Shown: in pieces, positions 12,086 to 23,717 of the stretch
Layout of the letters: every line of letters starts with the position of its first letter
How positions within the stretch are numbered: position 1 is the first letter of the stretch
NCBI GenBank assembly: GCA_949126835.1
Contig: OX421506.1
Location: forward strand, 26,983,441 to 27,047,440
Direction: 5' to 3'
From: Anisus vortex
Lineage: Eukaryota; Mollusca; Gastropoda; Planorbidae
Length of the DNA stretch: 64,000 bases
The notes under the pieces: generated by a model
Told to the model about the DNA's origin: nothing
The model's database searches: none
Seen by the model: only the letters and a program-made list of their open reading frames with translations
Made by a program: the position numbers and the translations under genes

Positions 12086-12639
12086 CAGGGGTCGGCAACC
12101 TACGGCACACACTTGGCACGCCGCAGAGTGATTTTCAATGGCACTCCAATGACCTTTAAAGAAGGTCAATTAAAGTCTTTTCTCCTTCTGCGTTCTCGTG
12201 TGTTTATGATTTGGAGGATTTAGACAACAAGTCCAATACTTGTGATGAACTGCGCCGCAGTGGCGTAGCTAGGGAGGGGCAGGGAGGGACATATGTCCCC
12301 GGGCGCCACGTTAGGGGGAGCCAAAATGAGTATTAAAACTAATTATTTAATTTTTTTTTATGTCAACTAATGTATCCCAAATACGTTTGCAAGATTGAAT
12401 TTTGGAGCTCCACAAATATCTTCATTACAAACCAGTTGGCAAGCATGATTTTGGCGCCCCCTTTGAGCGTTAAGGAGCGCCATTCTACTCATACGACAAA
12501 TGACACATCCACAATGTAGGATTGCTGATGGCGTTTTTTTTAATACAAAGATCAGTTCGGGTTCAAATATTATTCTTCATATACTGAAAGTGGCATCTGG
12601 TTTTAACAATTATACAGGTTGGATAATTTCGACTCGAAT

Positions 12640-14905
12640 ATACTTAGCATGAGTACACTCAGCTAAACAGGATCCAGTTGTTATCACATTTTTTTGGAAC
12701 AGTTGAAAGTATATATTTGTTTTTTTCTCGTTCACCAACTCGTTGAGAAGAATTAAAAGAGTTGTGCCAATCACATTGAATGTGAAGAGGGAGTCTGAAA
12801 CACGCTGGAGTGCACGATCAGAAGCTGTTAAATCTATTTATGAATTACTAGATGAACTAGTAGTGCTGTTGGAAATATTATCAGAAGATACAACTATGAG
12901 GCTTGACACCAGAAGTGATGCAGAAACTTTGCTGGCAGGTATATTAAACTTTAACTTCCTAGTTTTGTTACATTTCTGGAACATCATACTTGGGAAAATT
13001 GATCGTGTCCAGAAACGGTAGCAGGATCCCACTATGAATTTCAAGGAAGCAGCAAGCATCTGATCTTGAATCGCTGGAGCAAGAACTTGTCAACATTTGT
13101 GATAATTTGAGCCAGGTTGCGGTAGACAATGGAAAAACAAGATGCACAACTGGGGAAATCGAGGTTGACAGAAGGATTAGAGAATTAGCAAGAGATGCAG
13201 GACTTTCTGCAGAAGAAGAAATTGCACGTTTTATGAACAGCGTAATTGATAGACTCAGGAGATATCAATACGGTTTTTACGTCTAAAAAAGCTAAACACC
13301 GAATTTGGATTTTTAAAACGTCAAAACTCCTGAGACAAATGTCGATACACTTCGTCAAAATTGCAAAATTTCTACGACACTGACGTCAATAGTCACGAAT
13401 TGTGCACAGCAATCGGAGACTGCAAAATGATGCTCAGTGCCAGGACTGAAGTTCTACCGGAAACTTCTTTGGATCTTCTTGGTTTTGTTGTTTCATATGG
13501 AGATGACGTATTTCCGAATCTGCGCATTTCACTGCAAATACTTCTAACGATTGCTGTTTCAATTGCAGGCTGTGAGCGGTCCTTCAGCAAACTGAAACTT
13601 TTTTTGCCTTATTTAATTCAATGGGACATGATCGTCTGAGTCAGGGGTCGGCAACCTAGGGAGGGGTGCCAAAGGGGTGCCAAACTTGGCACGCAGAGCG
13701 AAATTCAATGGCACGTGAGAGACTTCCAAGAGGCGTCTTTTTTATTGATGAAAAAAGATGTTTTTTTTATTGATGAAAAAACTAACATTTTCCAGTTCTT
13801 AATGAGGAAAACTGACTGTTGAAGACGATGTTTCTGAATGACAGAGCGACACATTTCAGTGAGTTAAACGCATTTACAAGGACGGGTTAAATCAAGTGGG
13901 TTAAATGGACAAACAATTAGTTCAGGAAATGTTTATTTACAACTGTTTAACGTAAATCAATTGTATACCTCTAATAATTAAATATTTTGATGATTACCAC
14001 AATGCTAGATTTATAAAAAGAAATAATAATTAGTCAGTAATATTTGTTATATTACAAAACATAACTTGTTCGGCATCAATATTGAATCAAAATTAGAAAC
14101 TTTAATTGAATTAAAGGGAGATAATTAGCCCGTTTTATTTATGCTATTTTTTCTAATATTGTGTTTCTTATTTTTCTTTTATAATAGACTAATTGGCCTA
14201 CAATGTATAATGTTATAATGACCAAACTGTAAAATGTAGTTGAAAATTATATAAATATTAGATCTATATGACTAAAACATTTTATGCAAATTTTTTAAAC
14301 ATTACATTAACTACCCAGTATGTATAATTACTAGACATGAATTCCGCTCTACTATCTATTGTATGCAACATGACTGTTTTCTAAGCATTGAGCAAATAAA
14401 AGACAATCTCAGTTAAACTGAGAATAAACTATCATCAATATTATCAGTTGCTAGATCCTTATCTGGACAACCAATTGATGTTTACAAAATCATTACCAAA
14501 AATGTGAAAGTTTGGTAATATTATTTTTTGGTATAAATGCAGACAAAAAGGTTGATAATCACAAACGCGTTAATTATTGTTATTAAATATAAAACGCTTT
14601 ACCGTTTGTTTTTTTCATAAATGTCCTTTGCTTTTGGCCTTGGTCTTGCTACGGAGTTAAATTGTCTTATAAAAAAAAAAAAAAAAAAAAACAAGTATGA
14701 TATAGCAGGTTGACTTTTAGGCTTTTGGCACGCTGAACGGTTTAGAAATCCTAGTTTGGCACAAAATTAGCAAAAGGTTGTTGACCCCTGGTCTAAGTGA
14801 TCTTGCACTTCTTACCATCGAAAGAGAAAACTTGAGAATATTAATTTTGACAACGTGATTGACGAGTTTGCGACAGTCAAATCACGGAGGATCAATTTGT
14901 TGTAG
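12640..14905 (+). pseudogene. hAT transposase remnant (ZMYM1-like group)
   Basis: Pieces in several frames resemble the hAT transposases related to vertebrate ZMYM1. One piece at 12743-13021 has LNVKRESETRWSARSEAVK. A piece around 13090-13290 has EVDRRIRELARDAG. The C-terminal dimerisation segment at 13361-13639 has PNLRISLQILLTIAVSIAGC and then ERSFSKLKL. The final stretch, LSDLALLTIEREN, lies after the MITE at 14791-14840. Frameshifts and stops separate the pieces and the N-terminal zinc-finger part is missing. This element explains the otherwise gene-like frames in intron 3. Confidence 0.85.
13642..14790 (+). mobile_element. Inner hAT-type MITE (family B), 1,149 bp
   Basis: Starts CAGGGGTCGGCAACCTAGGG and ends GGTTGTTGACCCCTG. 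Target duplication GTCTGAGT/GTCTAAGT (7 of 8) lies inside the transposase coding sequence of the surrounding hAT. The core at about 14028-14480 is shared with the MITE at 41260-48339. The position 14251|14252 corresponds to the Helitron insertion point there. Confidence 0.92.
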
Positions 14906-15474
14906 ACTATGTCTATTCCAGTCATGTATAATTAGTAGAGTGTATTTTGTTTTTCAAATAAATTGTTTACCATCGTATAGAGACTTATTAGTCTGTATTC
15001 TATTTCATTAAAATACCAATAACGAACCATATAAACCGTACAATTTAAAATTTTTCTTGAGCCCCCAGACTTTGTCGGTCCGAGAATGGGCGCATACTTT
15101 GTGTCATGTCCCCGGACGCAGATGACCCTAGCTACGCCACTGCTGCGCCGTGGCTGTCAGTTGCTCCAGTCCACCATATAATTTGTCATTGAAGGCAGCC
15201 TCCTGGGGCTGTATGGCTGGCCGGGTAGAGGAATTGATTGCTAGAACGGGAGAAATTTTGGCTCTTAGCACGCTGAAAGAATTAGAAATCGTAGTTTGGC
15301 ACATTATTAGCAAAAGGTTGCCGACCGACCCCCTGACCTACTGCAATTTAGTACATGTAATGTCACAACTGTTTTACCGCACTTTAAAACAATCAATTCA
15401 AATTGAACGTTTTTCTTTGTTTGCTTTTGTTGATTTTAAACTTTGAACTGTATTTCTGTTTCGTGTGCCAACAG

Positions 15475-15690
15475 ATACATCATGAGGAAGAAGCGAGAGC
15501 GCTCCCAGACGATGCCTGTCACAGACGATGAGCTCATGAACGCCTCCGAAATGGGCGAAAAGGGCAGCAGTGGAGGCGTCGCCGCCGCCGCCACTGAGAG
15601 CAGCCGGACGGCCCAGTCCGAGAGTAGGTCAAGGTCGACGAGCATTTCCGAGGACGGGGAAGGGCAGCATGAGGAAGACGAACTTACCAA
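15475..15690 (+). CDS. SVIL: Supervillin-like exon 4 (second half of module C)
   Basis: Coding exon of 216 nt, phase 2 at both ends. The acceptor is GTGCCAACAG| and the donor CCAA|GTAAGT. The first base completes the Arg codon split across the intron; then comes a basic run (MRKKRERSQ) and the module motif TMPVTDDELMNAS. The rest is acidic and Ser-rich with an Ala run, including ESRSRSTSISEDGE, which resembles phosphorylatable low-complexity linkers. The ATG at 15482 is internal. The exon lies just downstream of the nested hAT cluster, whose outer element ends only about 140 bp before the acceptor. Confidence 0.87.
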
Positions 15691-15790
15691 GTAAGTGGGG
15701 GCACGTGCTGTTGTTGTTTTTTATATAGTGGTTGGTCCCGTGAAACGTCACCGTCTATTTTTATATTTCTATTTTTAGATATCTATTTTT

Positions 15791-16600
15791 AAATATATGG
15801 CGATGATGCTTATATGGCGCATATCCCGTTGACAACAGTTCTATGCGCTGAAACGACAACAACAGACGAAAATGAAAATATGGATACGAAAATATTGCTA
15901 ACTAAATAGGTGAGTCTTCAGTCGGCTTCTGAAGGTGTCGAAGCTCGGGCTGTGGCGAAGCTGTAGTGGGAGGTGATTCCAAGCGGACGGTCCCGCGTAG
16001 GAGAAAGCACGTGCGCCAGCGGACACTAGCCTCACACGAGGGATCCTCAGAGTAAGTGCATCAGAAGCTGAGCGGAGTGGACGGGATTGAGTATATAGCT
16101 CGAGACAGGAGCGAAGGTAGTTGGGGGCAGAGTCATTCAGGCACTTGTAACATAGAGACGCCAGCTTGTAGGAGATCCGGTGGTTAATGGGAAGCCAGTG
16201 CAAGGATCGGAGCAGAGGAGTGGTGTGCGTCAAATTCTTCTTCTGAAGGACCAGTCGGGCAGCACGATTCTGAACACGTTGGAGGCCCTGAAGGGAGGAG
16301 GTGGAGAGGCCAGCCAAGAGCGAATTGCAGTCGAGATAGACACCAAGGCTCTTGACAGTCGGGGAGAAATGTACTGTTGCGTCGGCCAGTTGGAGATCGG
16401 ACACAATGAGGGACACGACCCTCTGTCTCGTACCGACGATAAGAGCTTCAGTCTTTCTCACTGTTCAACTTCAACTTGTTTTCCGTCATCCAGTTCTTTA
16501 TGTCCAGGAAACAGATGGAGATGGAAGAAAGGAGCCTATTGAAGTCTTCAGGCTTTGCACTGTTATAGAGCTGGGTGTCATCGGCAAAGGAATGATATAT
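15791..16600 (-). pseudogene. CR1/L2-like LINE fragment with reverse-transcriptase FADD motif
   Basis: On the minus strand the catalytic motif SFADDTQLYNS is encoded around 16565-16591, followed by a KLKLNSEKTEALIVG-type segment interrupted by a one-base frameshift near 16465. Then frame 16461-15898 gives SLGVYLD joined directly to CNSLLAGLSTSSLQGLQRV, and ends WNHLPLQLRHSPSFDTF and RLKTHLFS. Family members have several dozen residues between GVYLD and CNSLL, so an internal deletion is likely. The 3' tail, with GCGCCATATAAGCATCATCG, extends to about 15791. Upstream parts are missing. Confidence 0.88.
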
Positions 16601-16830
16601 AGTAATGGTAATGGTAATTTATATAGCGCTTCTATCCATGCTATATTAGCATGCTCAGTGCGCTCTAGAAGACTATTAATCTGTGAGAGGTTTCACTGCT
16701 GCCGGTTAAGCGCATGTGATAACAACTCAATATTAACGTCATCTAGTCCCAAAACTCTTGTAGGGCGACAGGGATCTGCCGGTGGCGGGGCTCGAACCCG
16801 CGCGACGTGTCAAGAGTTTTTTTTTTATTT
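16601..16830 (-). mobile_element. tRNA-derived SINE, family B, with LINE-like tail
   Basis: On the minus strand the element has GCGGGTTCGAGCCCCGCC as its B-box region near 16783-16801. A body follows with CCCTGTCGCCCTACAAGAG, ending in AGCGCTATATAAATTACC and (ATTACC)n. A related copy is at 63005-63130. The tail is nearly the same as the 3' tail of the LINE remnant at 7335-7380. Confidence 0.75.
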
Positions 16831-19016
16831 ATTTATTATTTTTTTTTAGCGAAAATTATCAAGGCGACCAGTACTACTAGATTTGTGCACATGGTTTTGT
16901 GTCCGCGTGAGAGTCCCCGGATGAAACAATTTAGTTTCTGCTATAAATAGATTATCCTGTGTTCATTTCGGACCAACCCTTTACCCGAGTGGTAATTGGT
17001 ATTTATATAAGTGTCATTATAAAATATTATAAAATATTGTCTGGTACCCATCAGACCTAGGTAGACTCGGACACCTCCCCTCCCCCAGAATCGAGAGAAA
17101 ATCTTAGCCCGAACGATCCCCTAGTATGCCTCGGCCCACTAAAAGGTGCGGTGTAAACGTTTCTTCACAGGTCTTAGTGGAAAAAAATGTGCTGATGATA
17201 TCAAATTTTTGTTTTAAATACGCTGTTTTGATGTTGTATGGTGCATGGGTATGAAAAAACAATTCAGAGGAATAAAGCGTGTCTTTAATTTTGATCTTTT
17301 ATAAAGAAATGTTCTTGGTACGTTTATGGTAATTTCCCCCCCGTGACGGATTAAACCTGTCTAATTATTCCCCTTAAGATTTATTCCCCCTTTGAATTAG
17401 TATTACCTCCCCTCGTTTTTGCCCTTTTGCGTCGAGATTGTAATGGCTTCCTTTTTGTTACGTGTCAGATTCATCTTTAAGTCGTTTGGCGGTGTCGAGG
17501 CGGGGTAGAGCGTTTAGTGCGACACGTGGTTCACGTGACAGAGTGACGTGTAGCCCGTGTTGTCACGGGAATAGGACGAAAGTAAAAATAACAATGGTGT
17601 TGTGAGGATTTTTAATAAATGGCGGCTCACCTCGGCATTGTGCTGGCCACAGTACTTGTACGTATGTCCAGGGTTCGTGTGTAAACATAAGTTTATTATT
17701 GGTTTATTTGTTTGTTTGCTATAGTCGCTTTGATAATAAGCTTGCCTGTTTTTTTTAATTGGCGGCGCTTAAATCCGGCGCACGGTGAAGATGAACACGT
17801 GATTCTTTCACGGAGAAAATACGTGGGAGACTATCTCACATTATTTTAGTTCTCTGTGTGTGTGACACATTTATAGCCTGAAAATCACGTTCAAATGCCA
17901 CACAGATTTCGCCGGAAATTCACACTCGGTAAAAAGCTACACAGACCGCGTCAAAACGCCAAGCATATCACGTTAAAAACAAAGTCACGTTAAAAACCTC
18001 ATGGATCACAGATAAACGCCTTACAGATTATCTAACAGAAAGCAATGTTACGGAGATGACAGTAAAGATGTGTCATTTGTCACAATAAGAGATCTTTGTA
18101 GTTTTAAAAGAAGGCATAACTGTTATCTGATTACAACCACCAAAACCCCCACAAGTCTACCGCTGCGCCCCTGCTATTCCGCCCCTGCTATTCCGCCCCT
18201 GCTATTCCGCACCGCAATATTCCATACGTTTCCCCTTTCCGCTGCACTGATAGACAGATATAGTTTTCCTTTGTCTGTTTTTTTTAAAAATATATTTACG
18301 AGCATCTTACGTTGTTGCGTATATAGCTTTTGTGTGTGTGAGAGAGAGTTCCTGTGCACGGGCGTGTTGTGTGTTTGGTGCGCGCACTTGTTGCGTGCAA
18401 GTGACTTGCACCCGAGCACGTGTGTATGTGTGTGTGTGTGTTGGCAGATGCAGTGTGCTGTGACCCATCACTTGCGTCTGACGCCTAGAGTGTCATGATT
18501 CCTTACGTTGTGAGTGAATGTGAGGGTGGGGCGAGGGGGGTGGGTGGGTCGAGGGGGGGGGGATTGCATTTCCGTTAATATGTTGCTCGATTGTGTGTGC
18601 AAAAGAATGCCGTGTTTCACAAATAATTGCTTGAAGCTGACAGTGCGTGTTGTTTGCGTGTATTACACGGTGTGTTTGTGTGTACGTATATGAGTAAATG
18701 TGCGTGTGCTTGATTTCGGAAAGCTGGTGTGTTATGTGTACGGACAGCATTGGGATTTATCTATAGTATTATTTCCGTGATTCTCTGTGTAGGCCTATGT
18801 GTTTTGTGCATAAAACGTTCGCCCCATTACCCGTCCTATTTACACGTATCTACGGCATCTTAGAACTCAGGATAATATGTGTGTATGCACGCCTTCGTTT
18901 AGAATCTAAAACAAGATTCCCTCTTGGTGGGTCGCGACACAACACCGGGTCGCCAAACTAATTTTTTTTTAAAAATCAAGTTTCAATATTTACAGTATAT
19001 TTAGCACCAATTATAG
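16831..19016. other. Intron 4 segment without gene
   Basis: AT-rich and simple-sequence patches, a TG-rich block (18305-18445) and a G-rich block (18520-18560). Open frames here lack splice signals. No gene recognised. Confidence 0.5.
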
Positions 19017-19245
19017 GGCCCGATGGCCGAGCGACAGTGCGTTCGGCTGGCGTACCTAAGATCCTGTGTTCGAATCCCGGTGAAGGGCTAGGATAATTTT
19101 TTTTCCCGGGACTCGATGGTGTCCCTGAGTCTACCCAGCAAAAGGCGGCTGGGAATTGTGCTGGCCACACATCCCCCTACTAGTTAGCCGTGGCCACAGA
19201 AACTGGCCAACGCTGTCCGACGGGTACTTTACTTACGGTACCGGT
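19017..19245 (+). mobile_element. SINE family A
   Basis: Head GATGGCCGAGCGACAGTGCG, B box GTTCGAATCCCGG, body with GGCGGCTGGGAATTGTGCTG and the ACAGAAACTGGCCAACGCTG end region. It lacks part of the TTAGTTGGGG block. Confidence 0.85.
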
Positions 19246-20093
19246 ACCGTACTTACTACTAGCACCAATGAACATTGTTTGATATATTAACGAAATCTTG
19301 GCGACAATCCTAGTCGGTTACGGTGTAAATTAATTGTACAATATCCGGGCCAACCCCGGACTATATGATTATGGGGTTTGGTAGGGGGAGTCGGAAGTGC
19401 AGCGACTGTGTTACTAGTCTCCTAACTTTCTCATGGGGGCAACAGCCCCTGCACCACCTGTACCTCATCCGCCCTCCTCCTTTACTCCAATTTTTCACCC
19501 ACGCTCACCCCTCTCACAAGCAATACATTTGGTATTCGCCAATTACTGGGTTCTCTATTCAAACAAGATGCAAGTATGTCAGAAAAAAAATACATATATA
19601 AAATTTCCTCAGCTCGTTACACAACTTGCTGATGAGCTCAGGGAATGAGAGAATGTGTGAGAGAGAGTTGAAAGCGAGAGAGAGAGGGAGATGAGATTTC
19701 AAATAAAGTGTTGTCCTGTGAGTGTAGCCAGTGGCTACAGCTGGAAGCCGGTAGCACTGGTTTGTGTTCAAGTTTGTGTTGTGTGTGTGTGTGTGTTTTT
19801 GCTTACCGGCTCTCGAACTTTGCCGCTTATTAATATTACACGCCTAATGTGCGGTCGCGGATAACGCACTGACCTTCATTTCTGTACACTGTGCGCCATG
19901 GATAACGCCTGGATTACTGTTGTGCTAATGTGGATGAGTGGTGTGTAATATTCATGGATGCTATGGAAGGCTGAAAGCTAGCCGGTTGTCTGGGCATACG
20001 GCATTTATACTTTCGTTTTCCCCGCTTTGCTTTTAACTCATAGGACAATCTGAATCGTTGGTTTAAGTGTCCCTCAATATCCTCACAGTCAGG

Positions 20094-20352
20094 GTACGGT
20101 GGCCGTGCGGTAGCGCGTCAGTCCCGGGTTCGAATCCTGGTGCAGACTATGATTTTTTTTTCTCCCCTGTCTGGAGGCTGGAGGGTATATCCTTGAGTCT
20201 ACCCATCGCTGTTGGGTATCTAGTACCTAACCTTTGTTGGAGGTAAAGTAAAGGCCGCTGTGCATAGCGATGGGCCACACAATCACCTAGTATGCCGTGG
20301 CCACAGAAACTGGCGAAAGCTGCCTATGGATTAATTTTGGTCCGACGGGATT
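20094..20352 (+). mobile_element. SINE family A
   Basis: Head GTACGGTGGCCGTGCGGTAG, B box GGGTTCGAATCCTGG, body with CCTTTGTTGGAGGTAAAG and GGGCCACACAATCACC, end near GGTCCGACGGGAT. Confidence 0.85.
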
Positions 20353-20479
20353 TTTTCGTATTTGTTCACTATATCCTCACAGTCTGTCTAGCTTCATTGA
20401 GACAGAACGATGGTATAATTAGTCCACTTGCAAAAGGTGATTAGTGAATAAAAAAGGTTCTTTTAGTAGCCTTGTTATA

Positions 20480-20805
20480 GTAACCTTTGACATCTTTGCC
20501 TCATATTTTACCATGCGATCGACCCGGTTTCGATTCCCCAAATATTCTATTCCTTTTTTTTTTCTACAAAAAAATTTTCAATAAATATTATTTAAAAAAA
20601 AAAAAAAGAAGACTTAGATCTACCTTTTTGAAACCTAATTACAATATTTATTTTAAATTATTTTCTGTAAAGTCTTCAGTAAAAAGAAAATAAATTTATA
20701 GCTTTCTGTTTTTTTGTAGTTTATACAGTTTTTATCTGTAGCTTATATGCCCACAGGCCTGTTTTATTTTCCACCTGGCAAACGCCGGGCAATATAGCTT
20801 TTGGT
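20480..20805 (+). mobile_element. SINE family C
   Basis: tRNA-like head with B-box-like CGGTTTCGATTCCCC near 20525, an A/T-rich body, and a 3' end with AACGCCGGGCAATATAGCTT. Plus orientation. Confidence 0.6.
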
Positions 20806-21035
20806 TTAATAAAAAGACTTGCCTATTTTTAACCCGATTATATATATATTTTTTAAATTACTTTCCTAAATGTTTTCAGTAAATGATAATTATATTTTAT
20901 TATATTAATTATAATTAATTAAAATATTATGGCTTTCTGTTTCATTGTTGTTTATGAAATTTGTATCTGTAGCTTATACATGCCTATTTAATTTCCCCGG
21001 CCCCGGGCTACGCTGGGCAATTTAGCTTGTTGTAT
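20806..21035 (+). mobile_element. SINE family C, 3' part only
   Basis: Repeats the body of the preceding copy (TTTTCAGTAAATGATAATTA, GCTTTCTGTTT, ATCTGTAGCTTATA) and ends CTACGCTGGGCAATTTAGCTTG. No tRNA-like head, so it is truncated or a partial tandem copy. Confidence 0.55.
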
Positions 21036-21934
21036 AAAGATGGATCGCCGTTATGAACTCCGAGTGACCACACTAAAAAGCATTGGCGGGCCGATTTTAT
21101 GGCCCGCGGGTCGACTATTGAACACATCCCGGGGTAAGCAGTATAAGCAGCACGTGTGATTTATATTACAAATGGTAATGTTTGTACATTTCGAAAAACG
21201 TTGCACAGTTTAATAACACACACATATATAAAGACAAGACACCGGCCTACCTATAGGCCTACACACACAGACATATTTTAATAAAGACAGACACATAAAG
21301 ACACACACATACTTAAAAGTGGGTATAGGCTACTGGTTGCAGTAGCATCTCGGACAGTGAAATTCTTTGAATAAACTTTGAATAAACCCTCCCCAAGTCC
21401 AGAAAAAAACCACTCGAGAGAACCGGCGGTAAAAGAGTTAACACTATCGCCCTCTTCCCCTATTTAATTTCCCCGGCCCCGGGCTACGCTGGGCAATTTA
21501 GCTTGTTGTATAAAGATGGATCGCCGTTATGAACTCCGAGTGACCACACTAAAAAGCATTGGCGGGCCGATTTTATGGCCCGCGGGTCGACTATTGAACA
21601 CATCCCGGGGTAAGCAGTATAAGCAGCACGTGTGATTTATATTACAAATGGTAATGTTTGTACATTTCGAAAAACGTTGCACAGTTTAATAACACACACA
21701 TATATAAAGACAAGACACCGGCCTACCTATAGGCCTACACACACAGACATATTTTAATAAAGACAGACACATAAAGACACACACATACTTAAAAGTGGGT
21801 ATAGGCTACTGGTTGCAGTAGCATCTCGGACAGTGAAATTCTTTGAATAAACTTTGAATAAACCCTCCCCAAGTCCAGAAAAAAACCACTCGAGAGAACC
21901 GGCGGTAAAAGAGTTAACACTATCGCCCTCTTCC
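20983..21934 (+). repeat. Identical 476-bp tandem duplication
   Basis: 20983-21458 and 21459-21934 read as the same sequence throughout; I found no difference over 476 bp. The unit contains the SINE C end, a hAT-like remnant with GGCGGGCCGATTTTATGGCC, and a segment ending CGGCGGTAAAAGAGTTAAC. This is either a very recent duplication or an assembly artefact. Confidence 0.93.
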
Positions 21935-22116
21935 CCTCCCCACCCCCCCCCCTCCTCATTTCCGCCCCGATGTGGAGATTTAGTCCTCTATTCAAGTGTT
22001 GGATTAGGAGCTGAAATGTCTACCCCTTCATATCGGGTTAACTCTCTCCCACGCTCGCCCTCCCCCACCTGTCCCCTTTGTAATGTTACGTTTGTAGATG
22101 CGCCATCGGAGATGTA

Positions 22117-22175
<59 letters not shown>

Positions 22176-22550
22176 GTGTGTGTGTGTGTGTGTGTGTCCC
22201 CCCCCTCCTCGAGGGATATTTGAGATAGATACGCCAGAGTGGAGATAAGGCAACTCACCACTGACAACGAGATGGTCAGATTAACATGGGTCGTGTATGT
22301 ATGTGTGTTGTGGGCTGGGATGGCAAAGAAGTTTAGACGCGTATCCACTTTTAGATGAGGAGGCAAGGTATCAACGTGTATGTGTATATATAACATAACA
22401 TAACATACATATCTGTATGAATCTAAATCTATATGTTCTTACATTTGTATGAAGGTAATCTATACGTTTTTACTTGTATACATTATGCTACATCCAGATA
22501 ATGTCATTGTTCGTATACTAGGCAACTTTTCTGCCAGATTCATTGATCTG
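21935..22550. other. Intron 4 segment with (GT)n
   Basis: C-rich stretch at 21935-21960, then a GT microsatellite with two ATGT interruptions at about 22116-22197, then AT-rich sequence. No gene. Confidence 0.7.
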
Positions 22551-22826
22551 GGCGTGTTGCTTGGTGGCTGATTGGGCAGTTCGTTCGGCTAGCGTACACC
22601 CACCGATTGTCCTGGGTTCGAAAGCTGGTGTGAATGGCCATGGTTTGTTTCCGAGTATGTAAGGTGTACATGTGTCTACCCAGCTCCCCCGACATTGGTT
22701 GGAGGAAAAGAAAAATGCGACTGGACATCGTACTCGCCACACAATCTCATAGTGTGCCGTGGGCGCAGTAACTTGTGAAAGCAGCTCCACGGATCCCTAT
22801 AAATTAAATTGGTCTGACGGGATTAC
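22551..22826 (+). mobile_element. SINE family A, diverged
   Basis: Head TTGGTGGCTGATTGGGCAG, B box GGGTTCGAAAGCTGG (mutated), body with ACATTGGTTGGAGGAAAAG and ACTCGCCACACAATCTCATA, end TTGGTCTGACGGGATTAC. Confidence 0.8.
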
Positions 22827-23019
22827 TTTGCGAATACTTGTATGAATTGGACAGACGTCAAATTAGCCGCGCCAAAACTGGTCCTGGTCAAACTCGTTCA
22901 TGTTCCTATTTGTTTACATAATATAAACTGCTACTCAGCGCGTAATTTACTTAGCTTAAAGAGTTACCGGTATTCACTATTGACACTCTTCAACTCTTAT
23001 TTAGTTGGATTATCTAGAT

Positions 23020-23217
23020 CAGGAAGGCGCGACATTTTTCTGCCTCGGGCCGCTTATGACATTTTATTCAACGAGAGGGGCCACATAGTCTGAAAATTTA
23101 TTTGCATTATCAATGCAACGAATTAAAAAAAAATGCCGTTAGAAGCTATTCGGGGGCCAAACTAAAAGGCTTAGCGGGCCGTTTTGTGGCCCGCGGGCCG
23201 CCTGTTGCACACCCTTG
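23020..23217 (+). mobile_element. Short hAT-type MITE (family D), 198 bp
   Basis: Starts CAGGAAGGCGCGAC and ends GTTGCACACCCTTG. It is flanked by the perfect 8-bp duplication ATCTAGAT (23012-23019 and 23218-23225). Internal GGGCCGC and GGCCCGCGGGCCGCC blocks match remnants in the 476-bp duplication. Confidence 0.85.
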
Positions 23218-23717
23218 ATCTAGATACTGACCAGACTGGATTAATCTACCGCATTTCATTAAAATGCACTATCTGCGCGTAACATGCAGAAGCGATACAA
23301 CACAATAACAATCTGTTACAATGTTCAGATAAAAATACGTACATTAAACACATTTCTTATCCGTTATGCGAGGACAAAGGCATATAAGTACTCTTTCTTC
23401 CCGTGTGTCATCCTGTCATAGAATGGGTTGCCTGAAAGAAAAACACACCAGGATAAACCAGTAACTTAGAATCATGTAAAGCACTAATCAAAATGCAGGA
23501 CTAGACTCAAGCCACGGATACGCGTAGGACGCAAAAATCTTCTGTATAGAAGTAACTTATCTAACATACAAGATAACATATTATATAGTTTACAAATGAA
23601 ACAAAAAAACATTTCGTGAGAGAGACCTGATACAATTCTCACAGCAAATACATTTGTTTTCGTGTTGAAATCTCTTTTTTTTTTAAACAACCGCCATGTT
23701 TCCCTTCCTCTATGCAG

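Larger units (their letters stand above)
12258..15142 (+). mobile_element. hAT DNA transposon with 8-bp target duplication
   Basis: Inverted termini CAGTGGCGTAGCTAGG and CCTAGCTACGCCACTG. It is flanked by the perfect 8-bp duplication CTGCGCCG (12250-12257 and 15143-15150). It contains remnants of a hAT transposase and is itself interrupted by a MITE at 13642-14790. It is dead: the transposase is frameshifted and lacks its N-terminal region. Confidence 0.95.
12086..15335 (+). mobile_element. Outer hAT-type MITE (family B), split by another hAT
   Basis: Left terminus CAGGGGTCGGCAACCTACGG at 12086; right terminus GGTTGCCGACCGACCCCCTG ending at 15335. Internal landmarks are TTGGCACGC and GGCACATTATTAGCAAAAGG. 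The flanking octamers ACTTAAAG and ACCTACTG match at 5 of 8 positions, consistent with an aged hAT target duplication. The element itself is only about 360 bp; the rest is the hAT inserted at 12258-15142. Confidence 0.8.

Noticed and set aside
12743..13639. A host ZMYM1-like gene
   Set aside because: Frames are broken, lie between hAT inverted termini with an 8-bp target duplication, and no exon structure is present.
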